NCBI GenBank assembly: GCA_022841795.1
Contig: JALHQU010000002.1
Span: 1 to 64,000 of the forward strand
Origin: Fimbriiglobus sp.
GTDB taxonomy: Bacteria > Planctomycetota > Planctomycetia > Gemmatales > Gemmataceae
Length of the DNA stretch: 64,000 bases
Direction of reading: 5' to 3'
Shown here: piece by piece, positions 17,415 through 26,804 of the stretch
How positions within the stretch are numbered: the first letter of the stretch is position 1
Layout: each line of letters opens with the position of its first letter
Translations under genes and position numbers: made by a program
Notes under the pieces: model-generated
Databases searched by the model: none
Told to the model about the DNA's origin: nothing
The model's input: the letters and a program-made list of their open reading frames with translations, nothing else

Positions 17415-18053
17415 TTACTTCTTCTTCGGGGCGGCGGCCCGGAGGACTGGGTAGTACTGGGAGAACACGAAATCCTTGGCGTTCTTCTCGTGACAGGCGT
17501 TGCACGAGGCCGCCGGGCTCATGACGGCCGATTCCTTGAGCGGATACTTATGGCCGAAGCTGAAGTACGCCCAGTTCCCCGGCTCGTCCTTGAACCGCTT
17601 GGCGTCCTTCATGGACACCTCCAGACCGATGTACTCGCCCATGAAGTACCCCTTGCCACTGGTCGCTTCCTTGGTTCCGACACTCGTCAACTCTTTGATG
17701 AGCACGGTCCCGTCGCGGTACTCGCCGGTCTTCTCGTAGTGGGCGAAACTGTCCGGATCCATGTAGACGATGTGGAACTCGGGGAACGGGGCGTCCCCTC
17801 CGTTCATGTCGTTCGGGGTGACGGGGGTGCCGACGAACGGCCACTTGCGGTAGCCGGTGGGCTGTTTCATCTTCCCGTCGTCGCTGAACTCCACAACCGG
17901 CTTGTCGGCCGGCTTGTCAGCCGGCTTGTCGGCCGGCTTGTCGGCCGCGGCCACATCGGCGTGACGGCCGGCTTGCCACAGGAACACGCCCAGCGCCAGC
18001 ACACCGGCGGCGGACAGGGCGCTACCCGCCCACATGCGACTCGACACGATCAT
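17415..18053 (-). CDS. Cytochrome P460-family protein (first copy of the operon)
   Basis: 212 residues from ATG 18053. The N-terminal anchor ALSAAGVLALGVFLWQAG is followed by an Ala/Asp/Lys/Pro spacer made of the four-residue unit KPAD repeated. The P460 domain then has HIVYMDPDSFAHYEKTGEYR, GTVLIKELTSVGTKEATSGK, WAYFSFGHKYPLKESA and heme motif C184-N-A-C187-H188. It differs clearly from the downstream copy (15342-15965), so this is not a recent duplication. It leads the operon; a 70-bp gap separates it from the propeller gene. Confidence 0.85.
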   Translation of the reverse strand: MIVSSRMWAGSALSAAGVLALGVFLWQAGRHADVAAADKPADKPADKPADKPVVEFSDDGKMKQPTGYRKWPFVGTPVTPNDMNGGDAPFPEFHIVYMDPDSFAHYEKTGEYRDGTVLIKELTSVGTKEATSGKGYFMGEYIGLEVSMKDAKRFKDEPGNWAYFSFGHKYPLKESAVMSPAASCNACHEKNAKDFVFSQYYPVLRAAAPKKK

Positions 18054-18657
18054 GGCAAACTCCTTTGTTCAACAAGGGCGATGGGAACGGAACACGGTCG
18101 CTTAAGCCGAACGGCCCCAGGGAAGACCCGCAGGGGCTCGGCGAAGTCTTCGTGTGCATCGAATTCGGTCACCGAGTCGTCGCATCTCCTTCACGGACGT
18201 TACATCGCCCGTAATCGCCGGCCACGAGCATCCCCACTGACGTGCAGGTAAGGGGCCGAGGTGTCCGGGCGACGTGCCTCTTCTCGGTGGTCACTGGGGT
18301 GAACTCCTCACCCCATTGCTGGGAGGCGACGCTGGCTCCTGCCACCATTGACGGTGGCTGCTCCGCCGAGTTGGATTCCGGCGAGCGAAGCCGGTTACGC
18401 CCGCTGGCAAAAAATCTTCAGCCGAAGTAACCAGAGGCCGGCCAGTCCCAGCCCGACAACAATCCTCCACCCCTGGTCGCCGCGACGAGGGTCGATCCGA
18501 CGACCAGGCCGCCAGACATGAGCAGCCAGCGCAACAGTTTCGCAGTTGCCCGCGGGCAAGCGGGCCAGCCCGCCGAGCGCGCAGCCCGGCTAGCCGCTGA
18601 CCTGAACGCCCGCCGGCTACACCGTCCGCTCCGGCTGGTTGGGCGGGAGGTCCGGGG
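18054..18657. other. Gene-less stretch upstream of the P460 operon
   Basis: About 600 bp. It should contain the minus-strand promoter of the P460 operon. Open frames here are Arg/Pro-rich and unconvincing. I see no sigma-54 type -24/-12 site. Confidence 0.35.
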
Positions 18658-19410
18658 TCATGCCATACCGGCCCAGGGGAACGGCAGGTCGAGGACGACC
18701 CGGTCGGCCGGCCGGTCGGGGGCGTCCGGGTGGTAGGTGAACACCGCCCCGTCGGGCCCAACGGTGACGACCGAATGGCTGACGGTCCGGGCGTCCGTCC
18801 GGGCCATGTTCACCCCCAGGTGCTCGCCGCCCGGCGTCGCATGCCGGTGGAACTCGTCCTGGGCCGCCTCCCACCCGGCGGCAGGGCCGGCGAAGCACGC
18901 CTCGAATAGCTCCCGACGGGCGTACTCGACCAGGTGGTCGCCGAGGCCGGACGAGGTGTACAGCAGCGGACTCCCCCCGACGAGCCGGTTGACGACCATC
19001 ACCTGGAACCCGTCCCACCGGATGTCGGCGGCCACCCCGAGCCCGACCAGGACCAACCGGAACGGGGCGAACGCGGCGAACTCGATCACCCGCTCGACAT
19101 CTCCGATGGCCGCCGCCAGGGAGTTACACCCGAGCAGGGCTGGGATGACCTCCCCCCGACTCCTCCCAGCCGCGGCCAGCGGCGGGGCCGGACCCGCCGA
19201 GGTGACGTTGAGCAGGGCCAGCACCAGCCCGGCGTCGTTCACCGCCAGCCAGGTGCCGCCGGACACTGGGTCGATCGGCAGGACTGCCACCCGCGGTCCG
19301 ACCCGCCAACGCCGCGGTGGCAGACCGGCCGGACGCGCCCGTTGCTCGTCCCGGTTGAAGGCCACCCGCACCCAGCCGTCCGGCCGTGGGACCACGGTCA
19401 TCGTGCACAC
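18658..19410 (-). CDS. NRDE-family (TANGO2-like) protein
   Basis: 250 residues. It starts MCTMTVVPRPDGW and carries the signature FNRDEQRAR at about 18-26, followed by GGTWLAVNDAGLVLALLNV and a later EHLGVNMAR segment, all in the order seen in the TANGO2/NRDE superfamily. Family members are linked to heme handling in eukaryotes; the bacterial role is unsettled. Its start overlaps the end of the DinB-like gene by 13 bp, so the two are probably co-transcribed. Cys2 would become the N-terminal nucleophile if processed as in Ntn hydrolases. Confidence 0.8.
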   Translation of the reverse strand: MCTMTVVPRPDGWVRVAFNRDEQRARPAGLPPRRWRVGPRVAVLPIDPVSGGTWLAVNDAGLVLALLNVTSAGPAPPLAAAGRSRGEVIPALLGCNSLAAAIGDVERVIEFAAFAPFRLVLVGLGVAADIRWDGFQVMVVNRLVGGSPLLYTSSGLGDHLVEYARRELFEACFAGPAAGWEAAQDEFHRHATPGGEHLGVNMARTDARTVSHSVVTVGPDGAVFTYHPDAPDRPADRVVLDLPFPWAGMA

Positions 19411-19829
19411 GGCCGGCTCCGTTGGTGGGTGACCGTGAACGGGGCATACCCGAAGTCGGCCGGCGGCTCGGCCCCGACAAGGCGGACGATGACCGCGATC
19501 AGGGCGTTGTGGTGGACGATGTGACTGAGCACGAACGCCCGCTCCCGGTCCGGGGTGCTGCGGTCCCGGCGGTCGTAGTCCGAGCGGCCCGTCCGCAGCC
19601 CGACGAGAAGGGCATCGACATGGTCCAAGTTGTGGCGGACGTGCCCGCCGATGGTACTCGACACCGCCCCGCCCGGCACGCGGGTAAACTGCTCGTCGGT
19701 CAGCGACTCGCTCAAGTCGGACAGTTGATGCAGGACTGCGACCAACCGACGAACAGCCACGGGCACCGCCCCAATGTCCGGGGGCGACCCGACGTTCTCA
19801 CCGGCACTGCGTTCGGCCGTCGCGGTCAT
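19398..19829 (-). CDS. DinB-like four-helix metal-binding protein
   Basis: 143 residues from ATG 19829 (an ATG-less longer start reaches 19862). The His pattern fits the DinB/YfiT superfamily: GGHVRHNLDHVDALL in helix 2 and RAFVLSHIVHHNALIAVIV in helix 3, with a final PFTVTH. These three His positions bind a divalent metal and the fold often acts as a thiol-dependent transferase. It precedes and overlaps the NRDE gene. Confidence 0.7.
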   Translation of the reverse strand: MTATAERSAGENVGSPPDIGAVPVAVRRLVAVLHQLSDLSESLTDEQFTRVPGGAVSSTIGGHVRHNLDHVDALLVGLRTGRSDYDRRDRSTPDRERAFVLSHIVHHNALIAVIVRLVGAEPPADFGYAPFTVTHQRSRPCAR

Positions 19830-19866
19830 GGGTCGGCTCCAGCCGAGGTCGTTGCGACACATTACG

Positions 19867-20290
19867 CTAATTCGATAACTGCGGGGCCGGGCCGGTTACG
19901 GCCGGCCGGTCGGGTGACGACGCCGGGTCCGCCGGCCTGAACCACCGGTCGAGGTAGGGCAGTTGACGCCACCGGTAGCCGAGGACGACCAGCGACCCGG
20001 CCGCCACCGCCAGAGCCAGGCCGAACAGCAGCCCGCCGTCCCCCTCGCCGGTGGCCGGGTCTTTCACCTCGATCCCGAGGGCGGTCAGGTGGGTGAATAT
20101 CGCGCCGGCGATCAGCCCGAGGGCCAGAACCGCCCCGCACGCCGCCCACCGGCCGCCGCGGTCGGCGAAGATGTACGCCGTCTCCGGGGCGTAAGCAAAC
20201 TTGAATAACAAGGTCTAACCGAGGACCGCAGCAACGAACAGTTGGGCGGTCCACGGGATGGCCGTCCGGGTCCGTGTGTCAGCGTCCCGC
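19867..20290 (-). pseudogene. DoxX-family membrane protein interrupted by an amber stop
   Basis: The 3' part encodes [32 protein letters not shown] and DGGLLFGLALAVAAGSLVVL, a standard DoxX-like ending. Upstream in the same frame the family start continues as [14 protein letters not shown], but a TAG (plus-strand 20215-20217) separates the halves where family members have Gln (CAG). No ATG precedes the first half before another stop. A single C-to-T change explains the break; reinitiation at TTG 20211 would give only a truncated protein. Confidence 0.6.
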
Positions 20291-20411
20291 GTCTTCGGTC
20301 GTCATCGGTGGCCCTCGGGACAAGGTCGGGCGGTCTCAGCGGTATCCCTCATCAGAATACGATGACTCTCGTCCACCACGGGTTACATTTCATCCGCACG
20401 AGACCGAACGC

Positions 20412-22286
20412 ATGACCGCCGCCCCCCACCCCGAACAGGACGAGTACGCCGCCCTCCGGGCCATCCTGGAGGGGACGGCCCGCCACACCGGCGAGGAGTT
20501 CTTCGGGTCCCTGGTCCGCAACCTGAGCGCCGCGACCGGGGTGCCGAGCGCCTTCGTCGCTGAGTTCGCCGGGTCGGTCACCCGGGTGCGGACGATCGCG
20601 TACTGGACGGACGGGGCGTTCGCCGAGAACGTCGAGTGGAGCCTGGCCGGGACGCCGTGCGAGGACGTGGTGAAGGGGAACCTCTGCCACCACCCGACCG
20701 GGGTGACCGAGAAGTTCCCCGAGGACAAGGGCCTGGCCGGCACCGAGAGCTACCTCGGCGTTCCACTGCGGGGGGCCGTCGGGGAGGTGCTGGGGCACCT
20801 CGCCGTCTACGACTCGAAGCCGATGCCGCCGCAGCCGCGGCTGCTGTACACGTTCCATATCTTCGCCGCCCGGGCGGCCGCCGAACTGGACCGCCTCCGC
20901 CTGGACAGGCAGCTGCAGGACCGGGAGCGGCGGTACCGGGACCTGTACGACGAGGCCCCGAGCGCGTATGTGTCGCTCACCCCGGACGGCCGGCTGGCCG
21001 AAACCAACCGGTTCCTGGGACTGCTGCTCGGGTGGGGGGCCGAGGACCTGCTCGGCCGGCCGTTCCTCGACCTGTTCGCCGACACCCCGGCCGGCAAGGG
21101 CCGCATGGCCGACGCCCTCGACCGCCTTGGTCACGAGGGGTACGTGTCGATTGACGAGGTCGAGATGCGGGCCCGGGACGGTCGGGCGGTGTGGGGGCAC
21201 GCCCAGGTCCGGGGCGGGCGGGTAATCCTGTCCGACGTCTCCGCCCGGGTGGTGGCAGAGCGGGAGCGGGTCCGCCTCGCCCAGCAGAACCAGTACCTCC
21301 AGGAGGAGATCAAGGCGACCCACAACTACGAGGAGATCGTCGGCCAGAGTCCCGGCCTTGTGTCCGTGCTGCAGCAGGTGTCGAAGGTCGCGGCCACCGA
21401 CACGACGGTCCTCATCCTCGGCGAGACTGGGACCGGGAAGGAGCTGGTCGCCCGGGCCGTCCACTCGGCCAGCCCCCGCAAAGGGAAGCCCCTCATCAAG
21501 GTGAATTGCGCCGCCCTGCCGGCCGGGCTGGTGGAGAGTGAGCTGTTCGGGCACGAGAAGGGGGCGTTCACCGGGGCCGTCGCCCGCCGGCTCGGGCGGT
21601 TCGAGCTGGCCGACGGCGGCACTCTGTTCCTTGACGAGGTCGGGGAGCTGCCGCCCGACGCCCAGGCCAAGCTCCTGCGGGTGCTCCAGGAGAAGGAGTT
21701 CGAGCGGGTCGGCGGGACCGCCCCGGTGCGGGTAGACATCCGAGTGATCGCCGCCACCAACCGAGACCTGGCGGCGCTGGCCCGAGCCAAGGCGTTCCGG
21801 GAGGACCTGTTCTACCGGCTGCACGTCTTCCCGGTGCAGCTCCCGTCGCTCCGCGATCGGAGGGACGACATCCCCCTGCTCGTCCACTTCTTCGTGACCA
21901 AGTTCGCCGCCCGGATCGGTAAGCGGGTCGAGCGTGTCAGCCAGGACACGCTCGACCTGCTCACGGCGTATCGATGGCCTGGGAACATCCGAGAGTTGCA
22001 GAACGTGCTGGAGCGGGCGATCATTCTGTCCGACGGCCCAGCGATTGAGATCGACCCGGAGGTGCTGGCCATCGCCCCGGACATGCCTGACGCCGGGTCA
22101 TCCGAACCGGCCGGGAGGAGTCTCCGGGCGGTCGAGAGAGACCACATCCTGGCAGCCCTCCTGCAGGCGGGCTGGGTGATTGAAGGGCCGACCGGGGCGG
22201 CCCAACTCCTGGGCCTACACCCGAATACCCTCCGCAGCCGGTTGAAGAAGCACAACATCGCCCGACCCGATCCCGAGGGGCACTAG
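20412..22286 (+). CDS. Sigma-54-dependent transcriptional activator with GAF and PAS sensor domains
   Basis: 624 residues from ATG 20412. Residues 1-165 form a GAF-like sensor ([40 protein letters not shown]). Residues 175-285 are a PAS domain ([20 protein letters not shown]). About 305-545 form the AAA+ domain with Walker A GETGTGKE (336), the sigma-54 contact loop GAFTGA (384) and FLDEVGELP. The end is a Fis-type HTH ([20 protein letters not shown]). It hydrolyses ATP to open sigma-54 promoters in response to an unknown signal. No adjacent sigma-54 promoter was found, so its targets are unknown. Confidence 0.93.
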   Translation: MTAAPHPEQDEYAALRAILEGTARHTGEEFFGSLVRNLSAATGVPSAFVAEFAGSVTRVRTIAYWTDGAFAENVEWSLAGTPCEDVVKGNLCHHPTGVTEKFPEDKGLAGTESYLGVPLRGAVGEVLGHLAVYDSKPMPPQPRLLYTFHIFAARAAAELDRLRLDRQLQDRERRYRDLYDEAPSAYVSLTPDGRLAETNRFLGLLLGWGAEDLLGRPFLDLFADTPAGKGRMADALDRLGHEGYVSIDEVEMRARDGRAVWGHAQVRGGRVILSDVSARVVAERERVRLAQQNQYLQEEIKATHNYEEIVGQSPGLVSVLQQVSKVAATDTTVLILGETGTGKELVARAVHSASPRKGKPLIKVNCAALPAGLVESELFGHEKGAFTGAVARRLGRFELADGGTLFLDEVGELPPDAQAKLLRVLQEKEFERVGGTAPVRVDIRVIAATNRDLAALARAKAFREDLFYRLHVFPVQLPSLRDRRDDIPLLVHFFVTKFAARIGKRVERVSQDTLDLLTAYRWPGNIRELQNVLERAIILSDGPAIEIDPEVLAIAPDMPDAGSSEPAGRSLRAVERDHILAALLQAGWVIEGPTGAAQLLGLHPNTLRSRLKKHNIARPDPEGH

Positions 22287-22500
22287 CCGTCCTGCCACGA
22301 CGGGCCGTGGGGGCCACGAAATATCGTGGGTATGGAGGCCCGCGGTGTCCGTCGCTTGGTGTCGTCACGGTGCACGAATCGCGGTTGTAACCCCCGATCC
22401 CGCCAACGATTGCGTTGGGAACAGGCCGAGATGCCGGCTCGCGGCACGGGGCTAGCTCTAGATCACGCCTGCTCTCGCCCGCCGCCCGTCAGGTACGGCC

Positions 22501-23127
22501 ATGACTAGCTCAACGTCCACCACCGGGAACCCGGAAGCCGCACTGCTCGCCCGCCTGCGGACCGGTGACGGGGCCGCCTACGAGACCCTGTTCCGGACCA
22601 ACGGCGGGGCCATGCGGGCGATCGCCTGCCGGTTCTTCGGGGACACCGCCGACGCGGCCGACGCGATCCAGGACGCCTCCCTCTCGGCGTTCCGGGCGAT
22701 ACCCCGGTTCGAGGGGACGGCCCGGCTCGGGACGTGGCTGCACCAGATCACCGTGAACGCCTGCCTGTTGAAGCTACGGACCCGGAAGCGGAGTCGGCTC
22801 GTGCCGCTGGATGAGGGCGCGATCTCGGGGGCCGAAGCCGGCAGACTGACCCACTTCTGTTCGACGGACGTGCCCTCCGACGACGGCCTCACCCGGGCCG
22901 AGACGGCCGCCCGGATCCGGGCCTGCATTGACCGGCTCCCGCACGCCTATCGAACGGTGATCCAGCTCCGTGACCTTGAGGAGTTTGACACGGACGCGGT
23001 GGCCGCCCGGCTCGGGACGAACTCGGGAGTGGTGAAAACCCGGCTGCACCGCGCCCGCCACGCTTTGCGAGCTCTGCTCGAACCGGCGTCTGGTTCCGGG
23101 GGGATTCCGGGGGACCGAGGGGTGTGA
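22501..23127 (+). CDS. ECF-family RNA polymerase sigma factor
   Basis: 208 residues from ATG 22501. Region 2: YETLFRTNGGAMRAIACRFF, TADAADAIQDASLSAFRAI and GTWLHQITVNACLLKLRTRK. Region 4: LPHAYRTVIQLRDLEEFDTD and AVAARLGTNSGVVKTRLHRA. No anti-sigma gene follows; the downstream DNA is an SDR remnant. The cognate signal is unknown. Confidence 0.88.
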   Translation: MTSSTSTTGNPEAALLARLRTGDGAAYETLFRTNGGAMRAIACRFFGDTADAADAIQDASLSAFRAIPRFEGTARLGTWLHQITVNACLLKLRTRKRSRLVPLDEGAISGAEAGRLTHFCSTDVPSDDGLTRAETAARIRACIDRLPHAYRTVIQLRDLEEFDTDAVAARLGTNSGVVKTRLHRARHALRALLEPASGSGGIPGDRGV

Positions 23128-23219
23128 CTTGGCCCGCTCGGTGCCTTGCGGGCGGGATGTTAGAGCGGGTTCGGCGGCGTAGCGGGCCGGTTTGTAGGGC
23201 GTGGTGTTCAACACGTGAC

Positions 23220-23400
23220 GTAGTGAGCGGGGATGAATTGGCATACGCCGACATCGCCAAGGGCGTCCCGATTGGTCGAGCTGGCCTTCCGGAAGAGATC
23301 GCGTCGGTGGTGCTTTGGCTTTGCAGCCTGGGGGCCAGCTACGTGGTAGGCCACGCTCTCACCGCGGATGGCGGGATGACGGTTGCCAAAGCAGGACACG
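23220..23400 (+). pseudogene. Short-chain dehydrogenase C-terminal remnant
   Basis: Encodes PIGRAGLPEEIASVVLWLCS followed by GASYVVGHALTADGGMTV, the unmistakable C-terminus of an SDR oxidoreductase. The Rossmann half and the catalytic YxxxK are absent. The frame runs on past the normal end into unrelated sequence. Confidence 0.7.
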
Positions 23401-23690
23401 TAGTTGTTCAGTCATGGCTGATTCCTTTCAACCACCTCGACGTAGCAGGCGCGACGAGTGGCGCACGACAACGCCTGCGACGTGGAGATGACAAAAAGGG
23501 AGAGCGGAGGCCGTACGCATTCCCCGACCGTGCCACAGCTCGACGGTTCACGCAAGCGTTATTGGACGATGCCACGAAGCGACACTCACCATCCGCTACT
23601 GGCTCTCGGGCAAGCGCATGATTCGCCCCATCATTGCTGCGAGAATCCGGTCGCCTCACCTCGAACCACGCCATCAGTATGAACACCGTA

Positions 23691-25109
23691 TCAGGAACTC
23701 GTGCGGTCCGGGTGCCACCCGAAGAGGTGTCCGTTCTTGATCGTCGCCGCGACGGCGGCCGGCACCATATCCTCCCAGGAGGGATCCCCCCGCTGGAGCC
23801 GGGCAAGGACGTCGTGCGTGCTGATCGACAGGAGGGACTCGTCGTAGTCGCGGATGGAGACGACGCGGCGGAGGTCGAGCAGCAACTCGCGGAGGTGGTG
23901 CCAGGGGGGCGACACCGGGCCGTCTCCCGCCGTCTGAATCCCGCCGGTGGCCGGGTCCCGCGTGGGGTACGCGTATACCGTCACGGACCGCTTGAACAGC
24001 CGACCGACCGCCTCGAGCACGCCGCCCGGCAGGGCCGGATGGGATGCCTCGTCCAGGAATTGTTGGAGCGCGGGCAGTTCGACCGCGATCCCGACCGGCG
24101 CGTCGGTGGAGCGGGCCAGGTACTCGGCCAGCTCGTGAAACGGCTCGAACCGCGAGATCAGCACGTCGAACCCGAGCGCCCCCAGGATGTCCGCCCGCGC
24201 GAGAAAGTCCTCGTGACCGACGTCGGGCTGCGATTCGAGGCTGCGCAGTGTCATCTCCGCGAGTACGACGGGCCGCCCGCCGCGGACGCTCGGCACGTCG
24301 AGGAACTGCTCCCGCGCCCGGTCGAGCAGGTTGGCGGTGAGCTTCGTGAACGGCCGGAAGGTGCACCGCTTGACCAGGACCGGCCTCTTGTAGAGCACCT
24401 CCGACGGCTGCACTACCTCGCCGCCGGCCGTGTACATGGCCGCGTCGGCCAGCCCCAGCTCCACCAGTTGCAGGCTCAGCAGCCGGTTGTCCACTCCCAC
24501 GAATGCCGGCCCCGAGAGCTTGATCATGTCGACCTCGACCCGCTCCCGGGACAGATCGTCGGCCAGCGCGGCGATCAGGTCCGCCGGGTTGTCCCGGAGG
24601 AAGAAGGCGGCGTGGATCAGGTTGACACCGAGCACGCCCAGCGCCTCCTGCTGGCCGGCGGGGGCCGGGTCGAGCAGGTGGGCGTGGACCATGACCTCGG
24701 ACGGCTCTTCGTGCGGGCGGGCCTGGAACCGGACGCCGACCCAGCCGTGACCGGGCCCCGGGTTCTTGTGGCCACCGGTCGTCACGGTGTCGGCGAAGGC
24801 GAAGAACCGCTTGGCGTCGCCGCGGCCGGGTGCCAGAAGATCGCGAACCTGGGCGAACTCGTGGTCGAGCATCGCCTCCAGTCGCTGCCGGCTGACGTAC
24901 CGCTTGGTGGGCCCGTAGTGCGCGTCGCTGACCGCCATGTCGTAGGCCGAGACGGTTTTAGCCACCGTCCCGGCCGCGCCGCCGGCGGAGAAGAACCACC
25001 GGGCCACTTCCTGGCCGCCGCCGATCTCGGCGAGCGTGCCGTACGTCGTCCCGTCGAGGTTGAGCGCCAGCGCCTTCTGTCGCGTACCAAGTGCACCGTT
25101 CGCGGACAT
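23691..25109 (-). CDS. Conserved hypothetical protein of unknown function
   Basis: 472 residues from ATG 25109, with AGGAGG upstream (CAGGAGGCTGTC). The N-terminus RQKALALNLDGTTYGTLAEI then GGGQEVARWFFSAGGAAGTV belongs to a family widespread in cyanobacteria and planctomycetes. It is sometimes labelled TonB receptor or nucleotide adenylyltransferase; I see no feature supporting either name. No signal peptide or membrane segment. The upstream DNA closely matches that of the DUF417 gene at 26316, so both appear controlled by the ECF factor encoded between them. Confidence 0.8.
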   Translation of the reverse strand: MSANGALGTRQKALALNLDGTTYGTLAEIGGGQEVARWFFSAGGAAGTVAKTVSAYDMAVSDAHYGPTKRYVSRQRLEAMLDHEFAQVRDLLAPGRGDAKRFFAFADTVTTGGHKNPGPGHGWVGVRFQARPHEEPSEVMVHAHLLDPAPAGQQEALGVLGVNLIHAAFFLRDNPADLIAALADDLSRERVEVDMIKLSGPAFVGVDNRLLSLQLVELGLADAAMYTAGGEVVQPSEVLYKRPVLVKRCTFRPFTKLTANLLDRAREQFLDVPSVRGGRPVVLAEMTLRSLESQPDVGHEDFLARADILGALGFDVLISRFEPFHELAEYLARSTDAPVGIAVELPALQQFLDEASHPALPGGVLEAVGRLFKRSVTVYAYPTRDPATGGIQTAGDGPVSPPWHHLRELLLDLRRVVSIRDYDESLLSISTHDVLARLQRGDPSWEDMVPAAVAATIKNGHLFGWHPDRTSS

Positions 25110-25169
25110 GACAGCCTCCTGTTCGATTGCCAGGGTTCCCACATCGCCGGGCGGCGAACTTCGCCCCCC

Positions 25170-25212
25170 GTTACGCCACATCAGACGACGCGGTCGCGGG
25201 CGGTCTTACCCC
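25170..25212 (-). promoter_or_regulatory. Putative ECF-type promoter of the 23691-25109 gene
   Basis: Read on the minus strand: GGGGTAAGACC, then a 22-bp spacer, then GTGGCGTAAC. The same two blocks at the same distance, followed by a similar leader (GAAG-TCGCCGCCC), occur before the DUF417 gene at 26228-26270. Confidence 0.55.
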
Positions 25213-25330
25213 CTTCCGGGTGATTTGTTGGCCGAGGGCACGTGGACGCGTGGTTCACACGGGCCGCGGGCGGAATCGTGGGAGTGCGGGAGACGGCGTC
25301 GCGGGAAGTGATGTGAGCGGCGCGATCACC

Positions 25331-25573
25331 TCATGAACCCGCCCCGTCTTCCTTCAACGCAGCGAGCAGGGCGAGGAACTCCTCCGCGCACTCCGGGCAC
25401 AGGACGAGGTGCCCGGCGGCCTTCTGAAGCGGTTCCGAAATTGGCTGAAGTGCGGCAACGAGTTCGGCGTAGCTCGGCGCGTACCCGAGCCAGTCGTCGC
25501 AGCCGATCTCGTCCGGCCGAGTCAGCAGCACGTACCTGGCCAGTTCTTTTAGTTCGTCCGGTGAGAGGCTCAT
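25331..25573 (-). CDS. Small zinc-finger-type anti-sigma-like protein
   Basis: 80 residues from ATG 25573 (GGTGAGAGGCT region upstream in the coding sense; the stop of the sigma gene is 30 bp away). It contains AAGHLVLCPECAEEFLALL, the H-x3-C-x2-C of zinc-binding anti-sigma domains, after two helices. It lies directly downstream of the ECF gene on the same strand, the usual arrangement for a regulator that holds the sigma factor inactive. It is shorter than typical membrane anti-sigma factors and has no transmembrane segment, so a soluble sensor is likely. Confidence 0.65.
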   Translation of the reverse strand: MSLSPDELKELARYVLLTRPDEIGCDDWLGYAPSYAELVAALQPISEPLQKAAGHLVLCPECAEEFLALLAALKEDGAGS

Positions 25574-25602
25574 GTGTTCTCCTCGGTTGGGTTCCCCTGT
25601 GA

Positions 25603-26199
25603 CTACAGGTCGAACGCCGCCCTTACCTCGTCTCCGTCGATCCCGGCCGCTTCGAGACCGCGCTTCAGGCTCTGCCGGGCGTCGTGCGTCAGCTTGTACA
25701 GTGCGTTCCGCGTCAGCCCCATTTGGACTGCGATCTCGGCCTGGGGCATCCCCTTGAACTCGGCCACCAGCGCTTGCCGCTGCCGGTCCGTCAGGACGGT
25801 TCCGATGATCCGGTGCATTGCGGCGAGGACCGCCTGCCGCGCGTCCTGCGACGGTACTTCTGGCGGGGCGGGCGGATGGCGGGCCGGTGCGTCCTCGACC
25901 AGGCGGTCGAGTGAGACGTCCTTCCACTTCGCCCGGCGGAGTTCCGTGAACGCCACCCGCACCGCGACGGTCACGGCCCAGGTGGTGAACCGGCTGTCGC
26001 CGCGGAACGTCGTCAGGCCGCCGAGGACTTTCAGAACCCCGTCCTGTGTCACGTCTTCGATGAACCCGTCGTCCGCTGCGGCACGTCCGGCCAGCGCGCG
26101 ACGCAACCCGCGGTGAAGAACCTCCCTCAGCTCGGCCACGGCTGCTTCTTCGGCCTCGCCGAGCAACCGCAGCCAGTCCTCGTTGGTCCGCGCAGTCAC
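25603..26199 (-). CDS. ECF-type sigma factor
   Basis: 198 residues from GTG 26199, preceded by GGAG at a 6-nt distance; the longer frame to 26316 lacks a ribosome site. Region 2 includes FIEDVTQDGVLKVLGGLTTF and FTTWAVTVAVRVAFTELRRA. Region 4 includes LTDRQRQALVAEFKGMPQAE and IAVQMGLTRNALYKLTHDAR. It is flanked by two genes whose upstream regions share the same bipartite element, so autogenous or local regulon control is likely. Confidence 0.85.
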   Translation of the reverse strand: MTARTNEDWLRLLGEAEEAAVAELREVLHRGLRRALAGRAAADDGFIEDVTQDGVLKVLGGLTTFRGDSRFTTWAVTVAVRVAFTELRRAKWKDVSLDRLVEDAPARHPPAPPEVPSQDARQAVLAAMHRIIGTVLTDRQRQALVAEFKGMPQAEIAVQMGLTRNALYKLTHDARQSLKRGLEAAGIDGDEVRAAFDL

Positions 26200-26227
26200 G
26201 AGCACTCCGAAAAAAGTTCGCACCGCC

Positions 26228-26270
26228 GGGGTAAGACCACTCGCGGTCACAGGGTCAGACGTGGCATAGC
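26228..26270 (+). promoter_or_regulatory. Putative ECF-type promoter of the DUF417 gene
   Basis: GGGGTAAGACC at 26228-26238 and GTGGCATAGC at 26261-26270, separated by 22 bp. It is the same architecture as the element at 25170-25212 on the other strand. It lies between the divergent ECF gene and the DUF417 gene. Confidence 0.55.
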
Positions 26271-26315
26271 AGGGTGACGAAGGTCGCCGCCCTGCCACAA
26301 GAACAGGAGACGACA

Positions 26316-26804
26316 ATGACCGCTCTAAACCGCCTCGATACCGTCCTGTCCGACCTCGGCACCCGTGCAGAAGCCGTCGGTGGCCACGCCCTCCGTTACG
26401 GACTGGTCCTGATCCTGGTGTGGATCGGCGGTATGAAGTTTACCGCCTACGAGGCCGAAGGTATCCGTCCCTTCGTCGAGAACAGCCCGTTCTTCGCATG
26501 GACGTACCCGGTGTTCGGCGTCCGGGGGATGTCGAGCATCCTCGGGGTGATCGAGATCATCGTCGGATTGCTGATCGCAGCCCGTCCATGGTTCCCCCGC
26601 GTGTCGGCCGTCGGCAGCCTGCTCGCGGTCGGGATGTTCCTGAGCACACTGAGCTTTCTAGTGACCACCCCCGGCACGTGGGTGAGCGACCTCGGTGGGG
26701 TCCCGGCTATTAGCGTCCTCGGACAGTTCCTCATCAAGGACATCGGATTGCTCGGGATCGCGGTCTGGTCGTTCGGGGAGGCCACGCGAGCCGTTCGCCG
26801 GTAA
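26316..26804 (+). CDS. DUF417 (YkgB/RclC-like) inner-membrane protein
   Basis: 162 residues from ATG 26316 (AGGAGA 7 nt upstream). Four hydrophobic segments: YGLVLILVWIGGMKF, SILGVIEIIVGLLIAA, VGSLLAVGMFLSTLSFLVTT and FLIKDIGLLGIAVWSFG. The pattern WIGGMKFTAYEAEGIRPFVE plus NSPF is diagnostic of DUF417. In Escherichia coli RclC belongs to a reactive-chlorine response, so an ECF-controlled oxidative or envelope stress role is reasonable inference. Confidence 0.88.
   Translation: MTALNRLDTVLSDLGTRAEAVGGHALRYGLVLILVWIGGMKFTAYEAEGIRPFVENSPFFAWTYPVFGVRGMSSILGVIEIIVGLLIAARPWFPRVSAVGSLLAVGMFLSTLSFLVTTPGTWVSDLGGVPAISVLGQFLIKDIGLLGIAVWSFGEATRAVRR

Noticed and set aside
20352-21887. A 511-codon minus-strand open frame opposite the sigma-54 activator
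   Set aside because: The plus strand encodes GAF, PAS and AAA+ motifs; the reverse frame has none.
23634-25223. A 529-codon plus-strand frame opposite the conserved 472-aa gene
   Set aside because: The minus strand has the conserved family N-terminus with a good ribosome site and a promoter-like element; the plus frame is shadow.
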